Source: Pratylenchus scribneri
Taxonomy: Eukaryota; Nematoda; Chromadorea; Rhabditida; Pratylenchidae
Assembly: GCA_030063045.1 (NCBI GenBank)
Contig: JAQSEB010000121.1
Coordinates: 124,001 to 188,000, forward strand
Length of the DNA: 64,000 nt
Direction of reading: 5' to 3'
Of this stretch, positions 22,309 through 31,339 are shown piece by piece. Within the stretch, counting starts at the first letter, position 1. Every line of letters begins with the position of its first letter. The notes below the pieces were generated by a model. It was not told the origin of the DNA. It did no database searches and worked only from the letters and a program-made list of their open reading frames with translations. Both the position numbers and the translations under genes were made by a program.

Positions 22309-22743
22309 ATGGAAGACAATCGGGATAAACCGCAACCACGAATTCATTTTTGTGGATTGAAAATTGAGGTAAAATATAAATATATTTAAATTTATTTAAA
22401 AAGCTATTTCTTAGTATGCTGTTAAAATCGCATTTGTAAATGTCGCCCTCTTCAAATCGCATTGGCAATTTCCATCGCATTTCTCATTGCCCAAATCGGT
22501 ATATTTGCCTTTTTCATCTATTGGGCACTTCCATATTTCAAATGGCTTGATTGGGCCGGCACATGTCCCGAGCATTGCAATGTTTACCATCTTAATCCGA
22601 ATAAGCCATGCAGACATTGTCCAATTCGAAAGATACGAAATGAACGAAAAATTAAACGAAATGAGCTGTCCACAAAAGAGAAGATTTCTCGCTCTGTGAT
22701 GGCTTTGCAAATGTTGACCCAAAAGGATGTTGAACAAAATTAA
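22309..22743 (+). pseudogene. FTM5: internally deleted family copy
   Basis: Exon 1 is intact (22309-22368, ending HFCGLKIE with a normal donor). Exon 2 starts normally at 22415 (YAVKIAF) but after seven codons jumps into sequence of the family's last exon, in a different frame. From about 22441 the last-exon frame reads CRPLQIALAISIAFL, the final membrane segment, WLDWAGTCPEHC and CRHCPIRK, and ends at 22743. Exons 3-6 are missing, so one deletion joined exon 2 to the last exon. The usual tail is then cut by a roughly 1-kb MITE plus satellite; the lost tail's LILP-like bases reappear near 23800. Loss of function is very likely, although a splice from exon 1 into a short protein cannot be excluded. 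Confidence 0.8.
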
Positions 22744-22800
22744 ATAATCAAATAAGGATATTTTTACCTAAAAATAGAATTTTACGTAAAAATAATTTTT

Positions 22801-23770
22801 GATTTTTAATAAATCAGAACCCGGTTTTAGACACTATAAGCCATATAAAATAGAGCTCATCGAGACATGTGTTTTGAGATACATATTTTTTAGTTTAAAT
22901 CGAAACTGAGCCAGTTAATAGAACTGCCTAAACAGGTCTATTTTAGACCTGCCTTCCTTTTGTTTGGACCCTAAAGAAGCTGAGCAGTTCTACTGTAGAA
23001 CTGCCTAAGCAGGTCTATTTTAGACCTGCCTGCCTTTTGTTTAGACTCTAAATAAGCCAAGCAGTTCTATTGTAGAACTGCCTAAGCAGGTCTATTTTAG
23101 ACCTGCCTTCCTTTTGTTTGGACCCTAAAGAAGCTGAGCAGTTCTACTGTAGAACTGCCTAAGCAGGTCTATTTTAGACCTGCCTTCCTTTTGTTTAGAC
23201 TCTAAATAAGCCAAGCAGTTCTATTGTAGAACTGCCTAAGCAGGTCTATTTTAGACCTGCCTTCCTTTTGTTTAGACCCTAAAGAAGCTAAGCAGTTCTA
23301 CTGTAGAACTGCCTAAACAGGTCTATTTTAGACCTGCCTTCTTTTTGTTTGGACCCTAAAGAAGCTGAGCAGTTCTACTGTAGAACTGCCTAAGCAGGTC
23401 TATTTTAGACCTGCCTTCCTTTTGTTTAGACTCTAAATAAGCCAAGCAGTTCTATTGTAGAACTGCCTAAGCAGGTCTATTTTAGACCTGCCTTCCTTTT
23501 GTTTAGACCCTAAAGAAGCTAAGCAGTTCTACTGTAGAACTGCCTAAACAGGTCTATTTTAGACCTGCTTTCCTTTTATTAAGACACTAAAGAAGCCAAG
23601 CAGTTCTACTGTAGAACTGCCTAAGCAGGTCTATTTAGACCTGCCTTCCTTTTGTTTAGACCCTAAATAAGCTATGCAGTTCTACTGTATACTGCCTAAG
23701 CAGGTCTACTGTAACCCTTCCTTTCCGGTTTCTGATTTATTAGAAATCACAAACTACTTTTTAAGTACAA
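22801..23770. mobile_element. MITE-A copy carrying a palindromic satellite, inserted in FTM5
   Basis: The left end (AAATCAGAACCCGGTTTTAGAC, GAGCTCATCGAGAC) and right end (CCGGTTTCTGATTTATTAG) are MITE-A arms, but the core is replaced by the 77-bp array at 22925-23712. The insertion separates the FTM5 last exon from its own tail and 3' flank. Confidence 0.7.
22925..23712. repeat. 77-bp tandem repeat made of two palindromes
   Basis: About ten units. Each contains CAGGTCTATTTTAGACCTG and GCAGTTCTACTGTAGAACTGC, two nearly perfect hairpins, joined by a CTTCCTTTTGTTTAGAC spacer. Unit variants (GGACCCTAAAGAAGCTGAG, AGACTCTAAATAAGCCAAG and AGACCCTAAAGAAGCTAAG) appear in the order A B A B C A B C, followed by two diverged units, which indicates amplification as multimers. 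Confidence 0.92.
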
Positions 23771-24109
23771 AAATATTTTATAGGTAAAAAAGTATCAAAA
23801 TTAATTTTGCCAATAATATTATTCCAAATTGCACTGTCACCTCATTGAATTTTTCATTTTATTACCTCAATTTTTTTTGTCCTCATAAAAATTTCATACA
23901 ATCTTTATATCAAATTGATAAATCTCTTCCAGATACAATGATTGATAATAGAACAGCTTATTAAATTTAATTAATGCAAAAATTTTCCAATAAAAAAATC
24001 ATTACGCATGATTCTAAATGGCAATAACGTAAATGAAAAATAAATAAAATGAATATGAAAAAATGTCTTGTAATTATTTTCTCAATACCTAATACCAGTC
24101 ATTGATATC
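23771..24109. other. AT-rich FTM5 3' flank
   Basis: It contains the displaced tail and 3' flank of FTM5, with similarity to the flank of FTM3. No gene. Confidence 0.45.
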
Positions 24110-24290
24110 ACCTTTTTTGGAAGGTGAAGTGATCCCGCCTATGGGTCATCAGGGATTAGGGTTAGGGTCATTCATGGATAGTTTACGGATAGGATTGGGG
24201 GTAAAAATCATCTTATGTAATCTTAAAGCCTAACCCTAATAACACCCAGAGATTTTTCGTGTTCACCTTTATCCCTCTCACAAAAAAATG
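24110..24290. repeat. Small palindromic element with TTAGGG-like arms
   Basis: GGAAGGTGAA and GATTAGGGTTAGGG on the left pair with CCTAACCCTAAT and TTCACCTT on the right. The telomere-like look comes from the arms of an inverted repeat. Confidence 0.6.
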
Positions 24291-24474
24291 GGGTTATACC
24301 AAGTATCCGAAGGGAATGCACATTTTTATTGTTTAACATTTTTGAACATATTCAAAATTGAAGAGGAATAATTAATAAATGAAAGTAAATTTTTTCTTCA
24401 TTTTTTAATAGTTCATTTTCATATCATTTTTGTTGATTTTGCTTCATTTATTCGTCACCTTAATAAAAAGAAAA

Positions 24475-27400
24475 TTAGCAAAATAATGCAAAAAATATTT
24501 CCCCCACTTGGAATGGCAAATTTGCTGTTGCCGCCGCCCCTTTTCCATCTTTTGCCGTCACATAAACACGATAATTGCCCACTTCCAGTGCTTTAGTCAC
24601 CAACACTGCTGTAGTGCCATTTATCACAACCACAGTATTGGATGGATAAATGGTAGTTGCCGCGCCGCTATTTACGGCGTCTGACTCTGCAGACACAGTG
24701 TAATTCAGGCTGACCTTATTGTTCTCCGGATCGCTGACGATCAATTTGATAGTGGCATTCTGGAAATAAGGGTCGGAGAAATATTAAAAAAAGCAGTTTT
24801 ATGTTTTTAAGATGTATGCAGTATCTGACCCAGGATTTATCCAGTATCGGACCCAGTATAGATACCGTATCCGACCCAGGATGTATGCAGTATCCGAACC
24901 AGTATGTATATTATATGTTGTATCCGACCCAGGATGTATGCAGTATCCGACCCAGTATGTATATTATATGTTGTATGTATCCGACCCAGTATGTATTCCG
25001 TATCCGACCCAGGATGTATGCAATATCCGACCCAGTATGTATACCGTATCCGACCCAGGATGTATGCAGTATCCGACCCGACCTAGTATGCATACCGTAT
25101 TCGACCCAGTATGTATACCGTATCCGATCCAGGATGTATGCAGTATCCGACCCGACCTAGTATGCATACCGTATTCGACCCAGTATGTATACCGTATCCG
25201 ATCCAGGATGTATGCAGTATCCGACCAAGGATGTATGCAGTATCCGACTCAGTATGCATACCGTATCCGACCCAGGATGCATGCAGTATATAATCTATGC
25301 CACATATATTATTCTACCCAGGGCGTATCCAGGAAGTATACAGTATTAAACCTAGGATGTATAGCTCCAACCAGGATGTATGTATAAGACCCAGGTTGTA
25401 TGCAGTATCCACCCAAAGTTGTATAGAGTATTCTACCCAGGACTATATACTTTAATTTTGAGATGGAAGTGACCCGAGACAAAAATATTCCTGTTGGCCA
25501 TAAAAATATGTCTTAGTCTTCCAGCAGTAGTAGGTTGAGAATAATTTCTCAAAATTGATGAGTGAATATAACATTTCTTGCTGTCGATTTGTAAGAAATT
25601 ATTAAGATATTTTTTAAAATATTGTAATAATTAGAGCACGGATTTTTATTGACGAAAAATCCCAAAATATTGATGAAAATATTGATTTAAAAATTGCAAA
25701 ATATTGATGAAAATGGCAAAAAATAGGCAAAATATTGATGAAATATTGATGAAAATTTTTTAAAAAACGATAAATTTTAGCAAAAAAAAAGTAAAATTAT
25801 TTGTTTAAATATTTTCAATCACAAATTATTAACATTTTGACTTTTTTTATTCAAAAATTTTAAAATTTATTTCAAAAAAATGAAATTTTCTATAAGTATA
25901 CAATGAAATTTTTAAAAATGCCAAAAATCTATTTTTTGATTAATTTTTTTGTTCAAAAATTCTAAAATTAATTTTTCACAATTTTTTCAAAAATGTTGAA
26001 AAATTTTTTTGAAAAATTTTTAAAATTTTATCAAAAAATTTTCAATTTTTTACAAAATAAACTAAAAAAATTTATTAAAAATCTTCAAAAATCTTCAAAA
26101 TATTGATCAAAATGCCAAAAAATTGCTAAATATTGACATAAATATTGACGGTCAAAAAATGGCAAAATATTGATGAATATTGACAAAAAAGTCTACGAAA
26201 ATTATCAAAAACATTGATAAAAACATGTTTTACGTTGGTTTGAAGCTATTTTAAGAGAGCAAACAAAATATTGATATCAATAAAAATCCGTGCTCTAGTA
26301 ATAATTTAAATTACTCTTTATATGTACCTTTCCCTTTTCAATTGTATTCCATGGATTTGTTGTGGTTGTCCAATTGGCTTGTAGACGTGGCGCACGATTT
26401 GGCACTTTTCCACCCCAACTCGCGGCAATCACTTCGGAACTGCGCAAATATTCTCGGCCGGGTGCGGGCAAAAGGAGACCGTGCCAAGTGAAGGTAGATT
26501 CAAATTTATTGCCCCAATAAAAGGGCAAGGCGTCTTGATTCTTTTAATTTACAAAAAAAATATTATAAATTCATATTTTAATGGGGATTTATTTATTTCA
26601 TCTCTTTTCGTTCATTATTTATCTTACGCCCAAAATTGATACTTTTTAATACAATAATTTTTAGTTTATTTTAATTGATTGCAATTATGAAAAATAGTAT
26701 TCGAATTAAGGTAATAGCGTAGTTGGGGGCGCCCATTTTTTTCGATTTTTTTTTTATCTTATTAGATGACTGTTAAGCAATTTTTTGGTGTCGGAGAATT
26801 CGAATATTGCAATGAGTTAGAATTCTGATTTCTGACTACTCCAAACTGCTCAAAAAAAAGTTTAAAAATTGTTTTCGTCAAAAATTTTGTACTTTTTTAA
26901 GATTTTTAATATTTATTTTCCGAATATAATTAATCAAATCCCTTAGAAATCAAAACTAATGCGTTATTCGAATTCCACTACAACGAAAATTTTAAAACAA
27001 AATAATGGAAAAAAATTGTCTGAATGAAGGGATTCACTCACATAATTATTAAATTATTTTTTTTAAATATAAATGTTAGTGAAGACTAAGAATTTTTAAA
27101 AATTTTATTCTACACTTACTTTCATAAATACTTATTTTAATCTATTTTTGGCTTCATACTACTTTCTTCCATTTTTATTTTACTAATTTCATAACTTTTA
27201 ATGCATAATCATAAATATTTTTATTTTTCTTATTTAATATTCTTGAAAGATATTTTTATTATTTACTAATTTTTCACTTGGCATTTCAATGTTTTCATTT
27301 GTTGCTTCAAAATTTCGGCCTTTTGATCGCTGCTTGGCTCCGGTGCCGCACCCCAGGATGTCAAATTCACTTGCCATTGGCCAATTGGACCAAATTCCGT

Positions 27401-29764
27401 TATCAACAAGGGCCCAGTCCAATTTTGTGCTCGAACTCTCTGTTGAACCGTTGTCACCTCTGGTCCATAGGAATTTACGCCCAATATCTGAAAATGTGGA
27501 AAATTTTCACCATAATATTTTTCCAAATTTTTGACTGGCATTGATGGTAAATTCTTCTTATTGTTTAAAAATAAAAAATATTTATAACGATAAACCAATG
27601 GACAATTTTTCAATAATGAAATCTGCTAAATTTTTAAAATTACAAAATTGGCTACTTTTTTCATTATGAGCCACCACAGAAAAAAATTATGAAAAATGTA
27701 CCCTATGGTTAATGCGTCGTTGACATGGGAGTTAATTGAAATCTAAAATTGAGTGAAGGGTCCCCCTTTGGGTCGGAGCTCGAAGAAAGTGGCCCAAATT
27801 ATGTCTCAATCAATGTTTCTTGATGAATTGATCAAGAATCTACCTTTAATTTCGTATAAAACTTAAAAAATTATGATCATTTTTATTTTCACATTTAAGA
27901 CCCGGTATTCGGTTTATGATTAAGGCTTAGTTAGACTAGAATAACACATATAGAAATCATAAAAAAGGCAAACGATTTTTAGTGTAATTTTTAAGTACAG
28001 ATACGTGATCAATATCAGTACTCAAAATACACCTAGTAGGAAGCGTTTTTTAATTTTATAATATTTTGATGGGGTGACTGATAACGGAAAATACCCAAAA
28101 TTGAAGACTAGGAATAAAAATTAGCTCAATTTATACATCTATGTTTGAGACGACAGCACCAAAGCTGGCTGCTTTGCCATCGGCCACTTCCGCTAACACT
28201 GCCATTGTCGGATGATTCGGGTCCAATTTGTGCACCAACTTGGCCGCCTTTTCAATGACCGGCCAAATCATATTCCATTGGGATGAATTGAGGCCAAGCT
28301 CCATTTCATTGCCAACACCCCAAAAGAGCAGTGCCGGATGATTTTTGTATTTTTTTATAAATGGAGTCACAGCCACGGCCAATTCTTCATCAACCTATTA
28401 TAAGGTATAATATTAAAGTAAAATGTTGAAAAAATATTTGACATGTCGAAAAAATAATTTTGAAAATGGCGGAAAAATTATATTGGTTCAAAGGTTTGTC
28501 CTAGACCCCTAATCTTAAATATAAATATTTTAAGTGCCACTAAAAATATTTTTTGCCACTAAAATAGTTTTTGACTTCTAATAAGTCAAAAAGATTTTAG
28601 AAGATCCTACAAATCTTATATCATTTTGTAGATTTCATCGAGACGCATCGAATAGTATATAATTTGGTTTAAAACCAAAGAGTGGAAATATAGTTTAAAC
28701 GGTTAACTTTATTTTTGAACCAAACCATGACAAATTATATACTATTCGATTAATCACGATGAGATCTACAAATTGGTATATTTTCACTAATCAAATGCAC
28801 AAAATATCCGGTATTTTATACTTTTAGTTACCTGACATAATCAGGTAACCAAGTAACCGGAAATGTCAAATTTTCCGATTCATTTTTTGATTCCATACCG
28901 CAGTCGCATTATTGTAGTCCAATCCCTGATAGGTTGGTCGAATCCAAAGGCCGGCAATCACTTTAAATCCCTTTTGTTGCGCTGCTTCCAGCACCGCCTC
29001 GGTCTCATCTCCGCCATAGGTGCGCACAGTGTTGGCACCCATCGATTTGAGCAGGTCAAATTGTATTGCATTGTTTAGGCCAACACCTTTAAATTAATTT
29101 TAGACTTTTTTTGCTCCATTTATTTTGGCATAATGGCTATTTTCTTTAATATATGTAACGGTAACGGTCAATCTCACAAATAGGCGTTTACCAAAATTGC
29201 CTTAGGGCCTTTAGCTGCTGGGCAATTTTGCAAATCGTAGCTTCCAGGCTTTTTATAGAATTGAAAATAGGCTCATTGGAATTGGGATGGTCGATTTAGT
29301 CTATCAAATTTCATTTTCATACTGCGATGAGTTTGTATAAAAAAAACTGAACCATTGTTTAAAACCGAACCGGTTTCTCGGTTAATTAATTTTGTCTAAA
29401 CCTTAATAAAGGTCTGAAATTTAAATTTCATAGACTAAATCGATAATACTGAGTGGAATGAGCCTATTCATGCAACTATATATTGACTTAGAAGCAATGA
29501 TTTTCATAATTGTTAAACTAAAGACCCTCTCTGGGCAATTTCGGAAATATCCAATTGCCAAAATCGGTCTCAATATTTTATATTATTTCCTGCAAAAATG
29601 TGGAAAAAATTAAAATTACCCTTAATTTTAAATGGCTTCCCATCCAATAATATTTGCTTCCCTTTGACTGTGACTTTTGTGGCACAACTTGAAGTGCCAA
29701 TAATGAGAGCGAAAATCAGAGAGACGGAAAAAAGTAATCGTACAAATTGACAAAATTGAACCAT
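24475..29764 (-). CDS. Secreted glycoside hydrolase, GH2-type TIM barrel with Ig-like C-terminal domain, 455 aa
   Basis: Exons on the minus strand: 29764-29620, 29086-28899, 28394-28137, 27556-27278 (acceptor could be 27553), 26540-26328 and 24759-24475; GT..AG and in phase. Residues 1-27 are a hydrophobic signal peptide ending SSCA, followed by QILLDGKPFKIKGVG. The barrel has SMGANTVRTYGGDETE (about 63-78), VIAGLWIRPTYQG, LLFWGVGNEMEL (Glu after Asn: likely acid/base) and LLITEFGPIGQW (Glu: likely nucleophile). NQDALPFYWGNKFE, TFTWHGLLL and PNRAPRLQANW follow. Residues 360-455 form a beta-rich domain with SDPENNK and GNYRVYVTAKDGKG. This order matches bacterial GH2-like proteins I know. The segment between IKGVG and the first barrel helix is shorter than usual. 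Substrate unknown; a beta-glucan or other plant or microbial polysaccharide is possible. Introns are loaded with repeats. Confidence 0.8.
24808..25440. repeat. Short tandem repeat in hydrolase last intron
   Basis: About 25 units of 22-24 bp alternating CAGGATGTATGCAGTATCCGAC and CAGTATGTATACCGTATCCGAC. Several frames on both strands stay open through it, so ORF callers report false proteins of up to 191 aa. The whole array is inside intron 24760-26327. Confidence 0.9.
25634..26295. mobile_element. 662-bp MITE with TA target duplication, in hydrolase intron
   Basis: Termini GAGCACGGATTTTTATTGA and TCAATAAAAATCCGTGCTC are inverted repeats, flanked by TA on both sides (25632-25633 and 26296-26297), as in Tc1/mariner-type insertions. 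The interior is AT-rich with many AATATTGATGAAAA subrepeats and has no transposase ORF. Confidence 0.8.
28560..28800. mobile_element. MITE-A copy in hydrolase intron 2
   Basis: Left arm TTTTTGACTTCTAATAAGTC with the preceding GCCACTAAAA subrepeats; core GATTTCATCGAGACGCATCGAA...TATATACTATTCGATTAATC. The right arm is eroded. Confidence 0.7.
29195..29545. repeat. Palindromic element (family C) in hydrolase intron 1
   Basis: The left arm (AAATTGCCTTAGGGCCTTTAG, AAAATAGGCTCATTGGAAT, GATTTAGTCTATCAAATTTC) pairs with the right arm (GAAATTTAAATTTCATAGAC, GGAATGAGCCTATTCAT, CTGGGCAATTTCGG). It shares motifs with the elements near 11240 and 43470. Confidence 0.65.
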
Positions 29765-30439
29765 TTTATGAAAAACTGAAAAGTTATATTATGAAAGATG
29801 AATAATTTTTTATAGATAAATTATTTCTTTTAATAGAATTGACTGTTAATTAATATTTTTAGGATTTTTTTTATATATACAAAAAAATTCTTTCCACTTT
29901 TGGGGTCAATGGGGAAAAAAGTTATTTTTGGAGGAAAAAAATTGGGATAAAAATTTTTGGGAAAAGAAAAAAAGGTAATCTCATTTAGTTTTAAATTTAA
30001 ATTTAAAGTGATTTTTAATCGCATTATATATGCCGAAAATTTTGCTCTGTGTCAATTTTCTCACCAAGCCACAATATTCCTTGGTCTCTTTGTTTGCTAT
30101 TCTTCAATTGGAATCCGGATAAATCACAAAATTTATTTCACTTGACTTTTGCCCTTCGCTTGGTTCCATTGGAGGGGGAAAATCATAAAATAGCAGTTAT
30201 GCAAATATAGCGGACTGCTAATTTTAATTCAATTCCAACTCGAAATTTATAGCAATTGCCCAATTAAAACAAAAATGGAAATCTGGCAAGCAACAAAGAT
30301 TAACGGTTATGAATGAATGAATTGAAAACGTTAATTCAATTCTCAAAAATAGCAACTCCCTAAAAAGCATTGACAATGAGACTTTTTATATATATTAATA
30401 TTTAAAAATTAATCTGGTATTTTATAATAAAATATATTT
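29765..30439. other. Upstream flank of the hydrolase gene
   Basis: AT-rich. The promoter of the minus-strand hydrolase should lie in its left part, but no specific motif stands out. No exon is supported. Confidence 0.4.
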
Positions 30440-30451
30440 TTGCTTATTTTT

Positions 30452-30790
30452 AAGGCAATCATTTGCATAAAATATGTAATGGCAAACGGCGAACATAGAA
30501 TTGTAATGGAAGAAAATTGTGCCAAACAAATTATTGCAATTGAAAATACAGAATTGGATAAGGAAGGAATGGAAAAATGGTTGGTTAAAACTAATTTATT
30601 ATATTAAATGAATTTTAATTAATTTAGTTGACGTATTCTAATGGGAATAAAGAGCAAAATACAAAGAAAAGGTTCATTAAAAAAATTAAATATAATATTA
30701 TTAATTTTATTTTTGTGGTTTTTTGCATGAAATTGGGGACATTTGGACCAAACTAACGATATTTCAACGAATTTTTATTTTTGTGATACT
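30452..30790 (+). CDS. Possible small gene or gene fragment, two exons
   Basis: An exon candidate starting after a TTTTTAAG acceptor reads AIICIKYVMANGEHRIVMEE, then CAKQIIAIENTELDKEGMEKWL. A GT at about 30583 and a TTTAG acceptor near 30629 would join it in phase to LTYSNGNKEQNTKKRF and a lysine-rich end. The run of charged and aromatic residues looks coding, and the splice phase fits. No start codon exon, signal peptide or domain was found, and I do not recognise the sequence. It may be the 3' part of a small secreted-protein gene or a relic. Confidence 0.3.
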
Positions 30791-30825
30791 TCCATTCACA
30801 TGTTTTTCAACTGGTGTCTATATAT

Positions 30826-30847
30826 CCCCCCCCCCCCCCCCCCCCCC
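30826..30847. repeat. Homopolymer of 22 C
   Basis: An uninterrupted C run in otherwise AT-rich intergenic DNA. Its length is probably uncertain in the assembly. Confidence 0.95.
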
Positions 30848-31339
30848 AGTAATATTGAAACAGACCCATGATTGGCAATAAAAAATGATGTCAAATCATA
30901 TAATACAACATGCAATGTCATTTTACAAATGTGATTTTTGGAATAAAAGATATTTAATTTTGTATTTTTTAAGATCAAACATGAGCTGATTATGATAAAA
31001 CATAAAAGTGAAGGCGACAAAATTCATTGCCACATTTCATTATCAATATTTTAGCAATTAATAATCAAATTTAAATTCATTTTTATTCGAAAAAAAAAAG
31101 AAATAGAAATAAAATTTAACATTTAGTAGAAAGAACAATTTAAAAATGGTCCCATCCAGAATCAATTTTGAATGAAAAAATAAAGGAAGTCAACTCAATT
31201 TTATCATTATATTGGTGAAAGATGGGGATGGGCGGATGATATAGGGGTAGGTACTTATTTTTGGTGGTCAACAATTGAATAAAACATCACATCAAATAAA
31301 ACATAATTTCATCCCACATTCTCTTCTTTCATTCTATTA
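30848..31339. other. AT-rich spacer
   Basis: Lies 3' of the zinc-finger gene, which is on the minus strand. Nothing recognised. Confidence 0.5.

Noticed and set aside
24812..25387. Open frames of 119 and 191 codons
   Set aside because: They are produced by a short tandem repeat inside an intron; the same array is open in several frames on both strands.
29504..29580. Possible extra hydrolase exon reading TDFGNWIFPK
   Set aside because: It lies in the arm of a palindromic element, and joining 29620 directly to 29086 keeps frame with KIKGVGLNN.
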